Origin: Ruminococcaceae bacterium UBA1691 | GTDB taxonomy: Bacteria > Bacillota > Clostridia > Oscillospirales > Acutalibacteraceae | Assembly (NCBI GenBank): GCA_002320555.1 | Contig: DCJV01000140.1 | Span: 17,120-27,859, forward strand | Length of the DNA: 10,740 bases | Direction: 5' to 3' | In this document: positions 1 to 7,224 of the stretch, piece by piece | Layout: each line of letters opens with the position of its first letter | Numbering within the stretch: the stretch's first letter is position 1 | Position numbers and translations under genes: made by a program | Notes under the pieces: model-generated | Databases searched by the model: none | What the model saw: the letters and a program-made list of their open reading frames with translations, nothing else | What the model was told of the DNA's origin: nothing

Positions 1-299
1 ACTGCGGCGGAGGATGGGATCTTTTCCATAAAGAGAAGCTGGTAAACGCCGAGGCGCAGTGCCGCCAGGACCTCCGGCTTCAATTTTTTCAGCGGTTGCC
101 TGAGATAAAGAGAAAGCTGGTAATCGATGGTATACAGCCGCTCCTGGACGCCATACACCAGCGCAGAAACAAGCGCCGCGTCGCGTTCGGAGAGGTTGTT
201 ATGGCGCAGTGCGGCGCCCAGCGTCAAATTGGAATACGCTGCATCGCGCTGCATCCGGACAAGAATCTCCAGAGCAATCTGACGAGCCTTTTTTTCCAT
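1..299 (-). CDS. rsmB: 16S rRNA m5C methyltransferase RsmB, N-terminal part (runs off the left edge)
   Basis: Only the first 99 codons are in the window. The translated piece begins MEKKARQIALEILVRM and continues with features of the NusB-like RNA-binding domain at the front of RsmB/Sun proteins: an ALRHNNLSERDAALVSALVYG segment followed by the LKKLKPEVLAALRLGVYQLL helix pair. Full RsmB proteins are about 430-450 residues, with an SAM-dependent methyltransferase domain after this one that methylates a cytosine (C967 in E. coli numbering) of 16S rRNA; that catalytic part is not visible here. The start is supported by a GGAGGG site (307-312) 7 bases upstream. It lies 24 bp after the zinc peptidase gene and is the last gene of the long operon seen here, the usual place for rsmB downstream of fmt in Firmicutes. 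A free-standing NusB is the main alternative, but context and the family match favour RsmB. Confidence 0.88.
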   Translation of the reverse strand, partial: MEKKARQIALEILVRMQRDAAYSNLTLGAALRHNNLSERDAALVSALVYGVQERLYTIDYQLSLYLRQPLKKLKPEVLAALRLGVYQLLFMEKIPSSAA

Positions 300-323
300 G
301 GAAATTCCCTCCGTCCTCCTTTT

Positions 324-1025
324 TTAATCGTCCCGCCGCCCTGCAAAGATGGCAAGCAACCGCAGCAAATTTGCCAAAGAAACCACGAGCGACGCCACAT
401 AGGTCATAGCTGCGGCCCGCAGCACACTTTGAGCGCCTGGAATTTCATCCTGGGAAAGCATTCCAGTATCGTCGATCACGCGAATCGCACGGCGGCTTGC
501 ATTGAATTCCACCGGCAGCGTTGCGAGCTGAAAAATCACGACTAGGGAATAAAGCAGCAGCCCTACATTCACCAGCAGATCCGCACCGAAGATCAGCCCG
601 ACGACCGCAAGCGGAATGCCAAGCTTGGAGCCAAGATTGCAAACGGGAAGGATGGCATTGCGAATTTTGATCGGCAGGTAGCCCTTCGCATGCTGGACAG
701 CATGGCCTGCCTCATGGCAGGCTACGCCGATGGCTGCTACGGAAGCGCTTCCATACACCCCGTCGGAAAGGCGGATTACATTGGCACGCGGATCATAATG
801 ATCCGTCAGGTTACCGGCAACGTGCTCAATACGCACATCCATCAGGCCGTAATGGCGCAGCACATTCATCGCTGCGTCCGCGCCGGTCATCCCGCTCATG
901 ACCCGCACCTGCGCATATTTTGAATAGGCGCGTTTTACGCCGATCTGGGCGATCAGGGCTAGAATCATGGCCGGAACGACTAAGATCAAATAGTAGTAGT
1001 CCAGATGAAATAAAAAGAAGTTCAT
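324..1025 (-). CDS. YugP-type membrane zinc metallopeptidase
   Basis: A 233-residue protein of the neutral zinc metallopeptidase family typified by B. subtilis YugP (Pfam Zn_peptidase_2). An N-terminal membrane segment (about residues 8-30) is followed by a soluble part with the zinc-binding HExxH motif, HEAGH at 104-108, and then hydrophobic stretches at about 133-168 and 203-226. The conserved LPVEFNASRRA segment (about 171-181) follows; its glutamate is a plausible third metal ligand. The protein is probably anchored in the cytoplasmic membrane; the substrate is not known for the family. I chose the ATG at 1025 rather than an in-frame ATG 21 bases upstream because GGAGG (1033-1037) sits 7 bases before it, whereas it would lie inside the longer reading frame. 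It lies 34 bp after fmt and just before rsmB, so it is very likely co-transcribed with them. Confidence 0.9.
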   Translation of the reverse strand: MNFFLFHLDYYYLILVVPAMILALIAQIGVKRAYSKYAQVRVMSGMTGADAAMNVLRHYGLMDVRIEHVAGNLTDHYDPRANVIRLSDGVYGSASVAAIGVACHEAGHAVQHAKGYLPIKIRNAILPVCNLGSKLGIPLAVVGLIFGADLLVNVGLLLYSLVVIFQLATLPVEFNASRRAIRVIDDTGMLSQDEIPGAQSVLRAAAMTYVASLVVSLANLLRLLAIFAGRRDD

Positions 1026-1032
1026 CCACAGT

Positions 1033-1037
1033 CCTCC
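1033..1037 (-). promoter_or_regulatory. Ribosome binding site that fixes the zinc peptidase start
   Basis: GGAGG on the minus strand, 7 bases before the ATG at 1025. It decides between two in-frame ATG codons (1046 and 1025) in favour of the shorter protein. Confidence 0.75.
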
Positions 1038-1059
1038 GATCAACAAAATAGAATGCGGC

Positions 1060-1992
1060 CTATTTCCCCAATACCGTTCCCTCCGGGATCGGATGGCCGC
1101 GCAAGAAATCCGCCGCTGTCATCCGTTTTCCGCCCTCGGACTGGACACAGAGAAGAGACAAGACCATGCCATCCCCGCAGGAGACGTAAATTGCATCATC
1201 GGCGCCGGTGACCGTGCCGCATGGAAGCCCGCTTGCATGCCCCGTCAGCCGGGAAGAATGAATCTTCATCCGCTTGCCATGCAGGCTGGTAACCGCCACC
1301 GGCCACGGGGATAAACCGCGGATCTGATTGTGGATTTCCTGCGTGGATTTTGACCAGTCGATCGGGCAGAGAGATTTATCAAGCATTGGCGCATAGGTTG
1401 ACTCGCTGTCCTGCTGCTGAATTCTTTGGAGATTACCAGTCTGCAGGGCGTAAAGCGTATCGGAGAGAAGCTGTGCGCCCAACTCTGAAAGCTTATCGTG
1501 CAGCTCGCCCGCCGTCTCATCTTCCCCGATTTCGATTTCCTTCTTCAGGAGCATATCTCCCGTGTCCAGACCAACGTCCATATACATCGTCGTGACGCCG
1601 GTTTTTTGATCGCCACGCAGGATGGCCCACTGGATCGGCGCTGCGCCGCGCAGCCGTGGAAGCAGCGAAGCATGCACATTGATGCATCCATATTTCGGAA
1701 GCTCCAAAACAGCCTTCGGCAGGATCTTGCCATAGGCAACCACAACGATGAGCTCAGGGGCCAACGCTCGCAGTTGTGTAAGCGCTTGCTCTGTTTTAAC
1801 GGAAGAAGGCTGGAAAACAGGAATATGGGCCTTCAGCGCCGCCTGCTTGACCGGCGGCGGTGTCATCGCATAGCCCCTTCCTTTGGGCTTATCGGGCTGA
1901 GTAAACACGCCAACTACCTCATGCCCATCCTGTAGCAGACGCTCCAGACAGGGCACGGCAAACGCAGGCGTTCCCATAAATACAATCCGCAT
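1060..1992 (-). CDS. fmt: Methionyl-tRNA formyltransferase
   Basis: 310 residues, the normal length for Fmt. It transfers a formyl group from 10-formyltetrahydrofolate to the amino group of Met-tRNA(fMet), making the initiator tRNA for translation. The N-terminal Rossmann-like formyltransferase domain starts MRIVFMGTPAFAVP; the tRNA-recognition loop region TQPDKPKGRG is at 31-40; the signature SLLPRLRGAAPIQWAI is at 109-124. The family's catalytic triad is visible as N105, H107 (in INVHAS) and D143 (in VGLDTGD). The C-terminal oligonucleotide-binding-like domain occupies roughly 205-310. The gene starts 26 bp after def, with AAGGAG upstream at a somewhat long spacing of 12 bases. Pairing with def is nearly universal: Fmt adds the formyl group that Def later removes. 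Confidence 0.97.
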   Translation of the reverse strand: MRIVFMGTPAFAVPCLERLLQDGHEVVGVFTQPDKPKGRGYAMTPPPVKQAALKAHIPVFQPSSVKTEQALTQLRALAPELIVVVAYGKILPKAVLELPKYGCINVHASLLPRLRGAAPIQWAILRGDQKTGVTTMYMDVGLDTGDMLLKKEIEIGEDETAGELHDKLSELGAQLLSDTLYALQTGNLQRIQQQDSESTYAPMLDKSLCPIDWSKSTQEIHNQIRGLSPWPVAVTSLHGKRMKIHSSRLTGHASGLPCGTVTGADDAIYVSCGDGMVLSLLCVQSEGGKRMTAADFLRGHPIPEGTVLGK

Positions 1993-2018
1993 GATTTCGT
2001 CCCGCTCCTTTTGCGCTT

Positions 2019-2489
2019 TTATCTGATTTTTTCTGTCTGCACTGCGGCTTCCGGTGCCAGACGTTCTGTAAAAAGAATCCCGTCCAAATGATCGATCTCA
2101 TGGCAGAAGCAGCGCGCCTTTAGGTCCTCGCCCTTATAGATGCACCATTTTCCCTCGCGGTTCTGTGCCTTGACCTTCACAACAGCCGGGCGGATTGTCT
2201 CCCCATATTTTCCCGGAAGAGAAAGGCAGCCCTCATTTTCGCGCTGCTCGCCCTGCGCTTCAATAATTTCGGGATTGACCAGTTCCAAAAGCCCATCTCC
2301 CACATCGACCACCACCACACGGCGCAAAACGCCGACCTGTACGGCGGCGAGGCCAACGCCCTGAGCGCTGTAGAGCGTTTGTTTCATATCATCCAAAAGT
2401 TCAGCCAGCCTTGCATCAAATTTTTCCACCGGCCGACTTTTCTTTTTTAAGACGGGATCGCCTTCTACAACGATTTTTCTCAACGCCAT
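2019..2489 (-). CDS. def: Peptide deformylase
   Basis: 156 residues. Removes the formyl group from the N-terminal methionine of nascent proteins at the ribosome. All three family motifs are present: motif I GVGLAAVQ (44-51), motif II EGCLS (86-90), motif III HEIDH (130-134). The metal ligands are C88, H130 and H134, and E131 is the catalytic glutamate. Motif I has valine before the glutamine where many deformylases have proline or threonine; I take this as natural variation. The short length and EGCLSLPG region fit the common bacterial type 1 enzyme. The start has a weak-to-fair AAGGATGG just upstream. It follows priA after an 87-bp gap, the largest inside the operon below yicC, and precedes fmt by 26 bp. 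Confidence 0.97.
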   Translation of the reverse strand: MALRKIVVEGDPVLKKKSRPVEKFDARLAELLDDMKQTLYSAQGVGLAAVQVGVLRRVVVVDVGDGLLELVNPEIIEAQGEQRENEGCLSLPGKYGETIRPAVVKVKAQNREGKWCIYKGEDLKARCFCHEIDHLDGILFTERLAPEAAVQTEKIR

Positions 2490-2519
2490 CCGGCATCCAT
2501 CCTTTCCTGCATTCTACGT

Positions 2520-2576
2520 CAGCTTACAAAATAAATATGGATTGTATGTGAAGAATTTATAAGTGGAGAATAAATT
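2520..2576 (-). promoter_or_regulatory. AT-rich gap between priA and def, possible internal promoter
   Basis: The priA-def gap holds a run of about 60 bases that is far richer in A and T than the genes around it. On the minus strand it contains several loose -10-like strings (TATAAA, TACAAT), but none has a good -35 hexamer at 16-18 bp. I see no hairpin followed by a T run, so it does not look like a terminator. It may give def-fmt and the genes below an extra weak promoter; this is an inference from composition only. Confidence 0.25.
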
Positions 2577-5048
2577 TTAATAAATACTCTCTGGATTCAT
2601 ATCCGCATAAACCGAAACTTCCTTAAACCGCGCATCCTTCGGGAACTGCGTAAGCAGCTGCGCGATCATCGAGCGAAAGCCCTTTTTATTGCGGCATTTA
2701 ACGATCAGACGGTAGCGGAATTTGTTGCTAAGCTTTGCAATGCGCGGCGGCATAGGGCCCAGAACGATAAACTTCTGCTCCGGATAATCGCTTTGACTCA
2801 GCTGCTTGAGCTGCTCTAAAAAGCATTTGGAAGCCGCTTCTACCTGCGCTTCCTTCTCCCCGACAAAACCGATACAGAGGATATCGCAGAAGGGCGGATA
2901 GACCATCGCTTTGCGCAGCTTGATTTCCGTTTGATAAAAGGCTCTGTAATCCTGACGGGCCGCCAGACGGATCACAGGATTTTCTGGCGTCAGCGTCTGG
3001 ATAACAGCACGGCCCTTGATCGCGCCGCGGCCAGAACGGCCCACCACCTGCGTGAGCAGCGCAAAGGTGCGTTCCAGGCTACGGTAATCGTCATTATAGA
3101 GCTGCTGGTCAGCAGATATCACTCCAACCAGCGTCACGTTCGGGAAATCGAGGCCCTTTGCCACCATCTGCGTGCCGAGCATAATGTCATATTCGCCGCG
3201 GGAAAACGCTGCTAGTTTATCCTCATGCGCATAGCGGGACATCGTCGTATCCGCATCCATGCGCAGAATCCGTGCATCCGGAAGCAGCTGTGCGAGCTCA
3301 TCCTCCACCCGCTGCGTCCCAAAGCCAGCATAGCGCACGTCCCTTTCCCCGCATTGCGGGCAGGTGTCGCGAAACGGCTCGGAATAGCCGCAGTAATGGC
3401 ACATCAGCCGTCCGTTTGCCCGGTGATAGGTTAAAGAAATGCTGCAATTGGGGCAGGTCACCACATGACCGCAGGACCGGCAGGCTGCAAAGGTGTGATA
3501 GCCGCGCCGATTCATCAGCAAAATGGACTGCTGCCCTGCCTCCAGATTCTGCTGCAGTTCGGCACAAAGACGGCGGCTAATGGCAGTCCGGTTGCCCGCC
3601 GCGTTTTCTTCGCACAGGTCGACTGTAATGACTTCCGGAAGGACTGCATTTCCATAGCGTTCGTCCAAAACATTGAGCGAATACCGTCCGCTCTGAGCGG
3701 CGGCATAGCTCTCCACAGATGGCGTGGCGGAGGCAAGGATCAGCAGCGCATCCTGCTGGGCGCAGCGAAATTTTGCCACGTCGCGCGCATGATAGCGCGG
3801 TGACGACTCGGATTTATAGGTATGCTCCTGCTCCTCATCCATAATGATCAGGCCCAGATCAGAAAATGGCGCGAATACAGCGCAGCGCGTACCAACCACG
3901 ATGCCCGCCTCTCCATTTTTGACGCGTTTCCACTCATCCATGCGTTCACCGAGCGAAAGCGCACTATGGAATACAGCGACCCTGTTTCCATAGCGTTTCT
4001 GAAAAATCGCAAGCGTCTGCGGCGTGAGGGAGATTTCCGGCACCATGACAATCACGCCCTTCCCCTGCGCAGACACCTCGTCGATCATCCGAAGGAACAC
4101 CTGCGTTTTTCCGCTGCCGGTCACGCCGAAGAGGAGGGAAACGCCACCATAGCCCAATTGATATTGTGAAAATAGCTTTTCAAAGGCCGCTTCTTGCTTT
4201 GGTGTCAGACAAATTTTCGCAGGAGGCTCCTGCGTTTCCGCGCGCGTCCGCCCCGGATTCCGATAGACCTCATTTTCATAGTAAGCTACCGCGCCTTTCT
4301 TTTCGAGCGCCGTAACCACCGCCGGGGTCACGCCCGTAAAATAACACAGTTCTTTCACAGAAGCGCAGCCCGCGTCCAGAAGAACATCCACGACAGCGCG
4401 CTGCTTTTTGGTAAGAAGAGGCAGCAGTTCTTCCAATTCTTCACCCTCTGCGCAAAGGCGGACCATACGCACCGTTGCGTCGCCCACGCGCTGCATCGCT
4501 TCATCATTGCGCACGACCAGCTTCTTTTTCAGAAGGCGCTTGAAAACATCGCTGTCTCTGCGCAGCCCGGTCAAATGCAAAATCCGCTCTTCACCGACAT
4601 ATGTTTGCCGCTTTTGCAGCAATTTTAGAACCTCGCGCTCATCCGGGGGCAATGCGTCAACCTCCATCGTCCCCGCGTCCGGGGCGATCACATATTGCAT
4701 ATGGTGTTTGAGATTGATGCCAGAGGGTAAAATCGTACGGGCTGCCTCATACAGTGTACAAAAAGTATGCGCCTTGAGCCAAATCGCCAGGCGCAGCATT
4801 TCTCCATTCAACAGAGGTTCTTCGTCCAGCACTTCGGAAATCTGCTTCAGCTTCTCCGCTGGTTCTTCCTCAGAAAGGGAAAAAAGCATACCAAACCGCT
4901 TCCGGTTTCCCCTGCCGAACGGAACGCTGACGCGGCAGCCGGGCCGCGCGCGCTCCCGCAGGCTCTCCGGAACGCGGTAATCGTATGCTTTATCAAAATG
5001 ATAGGCAACGTTTTCCAACGCTACCTTTGCAACCAATACTCGGGCCAT
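2577..5048 (-). CDS. priA: Primosomal protein N' (replication restart helicase PriA)
   Basis: 823 residues, full length for Firmicutes PriA. This 3'-to-5' superfamily 2 helicase recognises stalled forks and D-loops and reloads the replicative helicase. The N-terminal 3'-end-binding domain (about 1-105) opens with ALENVAYHFDKAYDYRVP. A winged-helix region follows (about 200-260). The helicase core carries Walker A GVTGSGKT (308-315), motif II DEEQ (404-407) with the following HTYK segment, motif III SATP (440-443), GTQMVAKG (625-632) and QVVGRSGRG (667-675). Eight cysteines bind two zinc ions: C523, C526, C532, C535, C550, C553, C563, C566. Motif II is DEEQ, where E. coli PriA has DEEH. The start has AGGAGAGG close upstream. 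It lies 38 bp after rpoZ; in B. subtilis coaBC sits between these genes, but here it does not. Confidence 0.97.
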   Translation of the reverse strand: MARVLVAKVALENVAYHFDKAYDYRVPESLRERARPGCRVSVPFGRGNRKRFGMLFSLSEEEPAEKLKQISEVLDEEPLLNGEMLRLAIWLKAHTFCTLYEAARTILPSGINLKHHMQYVIAPDAGTMEVDALPPDEREVLKLLQKRQTYVGEERILHLTGLRRDSDVFKRLLKKKLVVRNDEAMQRVGDATVRMVRLCAEGEELEELLPLLTKKQRAVVDVLLDAGCASVKELCYFTGVTPAVVTALEKKGAVAYYENEVYRNPGRTRAETQEPPAKICLTPKQEAAFEKLFSQYQLGYGGVSLLFGVTGSGKTQVFLRMIDEVSAQGKGVIVMVPEISLTPQTLAIFQKRYGNRVAVFHSALSLGERMDEWKRVKNGEAGIVVGTRCAVFAPFSDLGLIIMDEEQEHTYKSESSPRYHARDVAKFRCAQQDALLILASATPSVESYAAAQSGRYSLNVLDERYGNAVLPEVITVDLCEENAAGNRTAISRRLCAELQQNLEAGQQSILLMNRRGYHTFAACRSCGHVVTCPNCSISLTYHRANGRLMCHYCGYSEPFRDTCPQCGERDVRYAGFGTQRVEDELAQLLPDARILRMDADTTMSRYAHEDKLAAFSRGEYDIMLGTQMVAKGLDFPNVTLVGVISADQQLYNDDYRSLERTFALLTQVVGRSGRGAIKGRAVIQTLTPENPVIRLAARQDYRAFYQTEIKLRKAMVYPPFCDILCIGFVGEKEAQVEAASKCFLEQLKQLSQSDYPEQKFIVLGPMPPRIAKLSNKFRYRLIVKCRNKKGFRSMIAQLLTQFPKDARFKEVSVYADMNPESIY

Positions 5049-5086
5049 GGGACCTCTCCTTTGCCTGCTTGCCAGCCTGAAACGGC

Positions 5087-5296
5087 TTACAGGTCGCGGA
5101 TTTCCTCAGGCTCAATAATTTCATATTTGCCGTTGAGCAGTTCGCCCAGAGCGATGCTCACAGGCTTTTCCGTCAGATGATCGCCGTTGAACTGCGCTTC
5201 ATCCGCAATTGCGCGGGCGCGCTTCGCGGTAGCGGTTACCAAAGAATAACGGCTGACATGGTCCTTTAATAATACGCTCAAATCAGGATTAAACAT
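5087..5296 (-). CDS. rpoZ: DNA-directed RNA polymerase omega subunit
   Basis: 69 residues, typical of the short Firmicutes omega. It binds the beta-prime subunit and assists assembly and stability of RNA polymerase. The conserved core SRYSLVTATAKRARAIADE (about 15-33) and the following segment EKPVSIALGELLNGKYEI match the family. The start codon lies inside the end of gmk: the two genes overlap by 8 bp (5289-5296), so translation is probably coupled. The position directly after gmk is the standard one across Firmicutes and many other bacteria. Confidence 0.95.
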   Translation of the reverse strand: MFNPDLSVLLKDHVSRYSLVTATAKRARAIADEAQFNGDHLTEKPVSIALGELLNGKYEIIEPEEIRDL

Positions 5297-5906
5297 GTTC
5301 CAATACCTCTTTTACAAATGAATTCATACGGGCGGATTTCAGATTTTCCGCCTGAATAATCGCACAGATATCACTTACCGCATAGTCGACAATATCATTC
5401 ACTATCACATAGTCATATTCATGCGCGCGGCCGATTTCATCCTTAGCGATGCTCATACGCGTTTTGATATCCTTTTCACATTCGCTTTCGCGGTTGCGCA
5501 GCCGCTCTTCTAGCGTCTGCATGGACGGCGGCATCAGGAAGATACTGACCACGTCCGGATATAGCCGCCGAATCTTTTCCGCCCCCTGCACCTCGATTTT
5601 CAGGATGACGGTTTTCCCCTCCTCCAACCAGTGATCGACCGGATCGCGGGGTGTCCCATAGTAATTCTCACCATATTGTGCGTATTCAAGAATTTCCTCA
5701 TGCTCCAGCTTGTGCAGGAAATAATCCTTGGTGACAAAATAATAATGGAACCCATCAATCTCCCAGTCGCGCGCCGCACGGGTGGTCAGGGAGATCGAAA
5801 GCTGCACATTCGGATCGCGCTTGGCGAGCTGCTCCAAAATCGTGTCTTTCCCGGAACCGGACGGGCCGGACAGGATGAAAAGCATACCCCTCTTTTTGTC
5901 ATTCAT
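5289..5906 (-). CDS. gmk: Guanylate kinase
   Basis: 205 residues, normal length. Phosphorylates GMP to GDP with ATP, a step in GTP supply; in Firmicutes this enzyme is a known target of inhibition by (p)ppGpp. The P-loop GPSGSGKDT is at 14-22. The GMP-binding region carries TTRAARDWEIDGFHYYF, where most family members have TTRxPRxGExxGxxYxF, so the usual Pro and Gly are replaced by Ala and Trp. YGENYYGTPRDPV follows, then the lid and the KIEVQGAEKIR stretch. I start it at 5906 rather than at an upstream in-frame ATG: the protein then begins MNDKKRGMLFILSG as in the family, and the longer extension only shadows remA. It overlaps remA by 8 bp and rpoZ by 8 bp. Confidence 0.96.
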   Translation of the reverse strand: MNDKKRGMLFILSGPSGSGKDTILEQLAKRDPNVQLSISLTTRAARDWEIDGFHYYFVTKDYFLHKLEHEEILEYAQYGENYYGTPRDPVDHWLEEGKTVILKIEVQGAEKIRRLYPDVVSIFLMPPSMQTLEERLRNRESECEKDIKTRMSIAKDEIGRAHEYDYVIVNDIVDYAVSDICAIIQAENLKSARMNSFVKEVLEHV

Positions 5907-6177
5907 CGTCCGGAGCGCCCTCCTCGGTATCGATTTCATCCTCGTCGTCATTGAGCCGGTTTGCCACAGTCTCAGACTGCAGATAGGTGAGAATGACATG
6001 GTCGCTATCCGTGATAATGACAGCGCGCGTACGCCGCCCGTGCGTTGCATCAATGAGCGTGCCGCGTTCCTTACAGTCCTGAATGATCCGCTTGATCGGC
6101 GCGGATTCCGGGCTGACAATCGCAACCAGACGGTTGGCATTGACCATGTTGCCAAAGCCGATATTGATGAGCTTCAT
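5899..6177 (-). CDS. remA: RemA/DUF370 family DNA-binding regulator
   Basis: 92 residues. In B. subtilis RemA is a DNA-binding protein that activates biofilm matrix and osmoprotection operons; its role in clostridia is not settled. The sequence opens MKLINIGFGNMVNANRLVAI and contains the family core ATHGRRTRAVIITDSDHVIL (about 44-63), with the arginine pair and ITDSDHV stretch expected for the ring-forming DNA-binding fold. The last 16 or so residues are strongly acidic (DDEDEIDTEEGAPDDE) and look like a disordered tail. The tail codons Glu-Glu-Gly provide the GAGGAGGG ribosome binding site of gmk, whose ATG overlaps the stop codon. GGAGG lies upstream of its own start. It sits 67 bp after yicC, as is usual in Firmicutes. 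Confidence 0.95.
   Translation of the reverse strand: MKLINIGFGNMVNANRLVAIVSPESAPIKRIIQDCKERGTLIDATHGRRTRAVIITDSDHVILTYLQSETVANRLNDDEDEIDTEEGAPDDE
5918..5925 (-). promoter_or_regulatory. gmk ribosome binding site inside remA
   Basis: GAGGAGGG on the minus strand, 11 bases before the gmk ATG at 5906 and within the remA coding sequence. It supports 5906 as the gmk start and coupled translation across the ATGAATGA overlap. Confidence 0.65.
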
Positions 6178-6244
6178 TTTGTTTCCTCCAGCATTTTTTC
6201 ACTGACACCGCAAAGCAATCAGCGGCCCAGTCGTCTTCTCTGCC

Positions 6245-7123
6245 TTATTCGATATTTTGTACCTGCTCGCGGATTTTCTCAATCTCCGCTTTGATATCCA
6301 AAACCCTGCGGGCGATCTCTACATCCTGCGCTTTGGAGCCGATGGTATTCGCCTCCCGGTTCATTTCCTGCACTAGAAAGTCCATCTTTCTGCCGATCGC
6401 CTCTTCTGCATCGAAGAAGACGCGCAGTTGATCGATATGGCTGCGAAGCCTTACCGTCTCTTCGTCTACGGCGATCTTGTCAGCATAGATGGCGGCCTCC
6501 GTCAGGATGCGCTGCTCGTCCGCCTTCGCGTCGGCCAGCACCTCCTGCATCTTTATGAACAGCTTTTCCCGGTAAACGCGCACTGTTTCGGGCGAACGCC
6601 GCTCAATAAAAGCAATGCATTCCAGGATTGTATCCGCGCGGGAGAGGATATCCTCCTGCAGCCGAAGCCCTTCCTGCGCGCGCATAGAGACGCAGGCATC
6701 CACAGCCCGCTGGGCGACCGTGCGCACGGCGTTCCAGATTTTTTCCTCATCCGCCTCAGCCTTATGAATGGAAAACACATCGCTGTAGCGCCCCAATACA
6801 GAAGCAGAAATATCATCCCGCAGCCCATACCGTTCAATCAGCTCCCGCAGCGCCGCAACATAGCCGTCAGCCAGAGGATGATTCACCTGCACGGTAACGT
6901 CCGCATCCTCAAGCGTATCGATCTGTACGAAGCAGTCGACCTTTCCGCGGGAAAGAAGCGGCTGGATAAACCGCTTGAGCTTTTCCTCCAAAAAGCCGTA
7001 GCTCCTTGGCACCTTCGCGCTGAATTCGAGATAACGGTGATTGACGCTCTTGAACTCGACGGCAATTTGCATACCGTCTATCACGTCCTCTGCGCGCCCG
7101 TAGCCCGTCATGCTTTTTACCAT
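6245..7123 (-). CDS. yicC: YicC/YloC family endoribonuclease
   Basis: 292 residues, the usual family length (YicC in E. coli, YloC in B. subtilis). The E. coli protein has been described as an endoribonuclease that takes part in small-RNA turnover, and I infer an RNA-cleaving role here. The N-terminal signature SMTGYGRAE (4-12) and the EFKSVNHRYLE segment (about 24-34) belong to the YicC N-terminal domain. The C-terminal DUF1732 domain is marked by DFLVQEMNREANTIGSK (248-264) and ends with KIREQVQNIE. I start it at 7123, with AGAGGAG (7130-7136) 6 bases upstream. An in-frame ATG 81 bases further out is rejected: it lies almost on the -10 element of the promoter and would not be in the transcript. 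This is the first gene of the long operon. Confidence 0.95.
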   Translation of the reverse strand: MVKSMTGYGRAEDVIDGMQIAVEFKSVNHRYLEFSAKVPRSYGFLEEKLKRFIQPLLSRGKVDCFVQIDTLEDADVTVQVNHPLADGYVAALRELIERYGLRDDISASVLGRYSDVFSIHKAEADEEKIWNAVRTVAQRAVDACVSMRAQEGLRLQEDILSRADTILECIAFIERRSPETVRVYREKLFIKMQEVLADAKADEQRILTEAAIYADKIAVDEETVRLRSHIDQLRVFFDAEEAIGRKMDFLVQEMNREANTIGSKAQDVEIARRVLDIKAEIEKIREQVQNIE

Positions 7124-7194
7124 AACGTTCTCCTCTTCATGCGGCAGGCCGTTTGAAGCGATCGGCCCTGCCTTTCTGTGAATATTTATCTTAT

Positions 7195-7224
7195 ATTTTA
7201 ACAAAAAGGCATATGGTTTGTCAA
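7195..7224 (-). promoter_or_regulatory. Promoter of the yicC-remA-gmk-rpoZ-priA-def-fmt operon
   Basis: On the minus strand TTGACA (7219-7224), a perfect -35 hexamer, is followed by an 18-bp spacer and TAAAAT (7195-7200), a good -10. This is a textbook vegetative sigma-A arrangement. Transcription would start near 7188 and leave a leader of about 65 bases before the yicC ATG at 7123. No other promoter of this quality is visible down to the left edge, so this one probably serves the whole nine-gene block. Confidence 0.75.

Noticed and set aside
4408..4980. Plus-strand open frame of 190 codons opposite priA, rich in Arg and Ser
   Set aside because: The low-complexity Arg/Ser composition is typical of a shadow of a conserved gene; the PriA frame explains the sequence fully.
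5907..6155. N-terminal extension of guanylate kinase by 83 codons
   Set aside because: The extension is read out of frame through remA, and family members begin at the MNDKKRG segment, so the ATG at 5906 is the real start.
6428..7156. Plus-strand open frame of 242 codons opposite yicC
   Set aside because: Antisense to a clear yicC gene, with no plausible start signals and no recognisable protein features.
7124..7204. N-terminal extension of YicC by 27 codons
   Set aside because: It would start within the promoter itself, upstream of the expected transcript start, and the true start at 7123 has a strong ribosome binding site.
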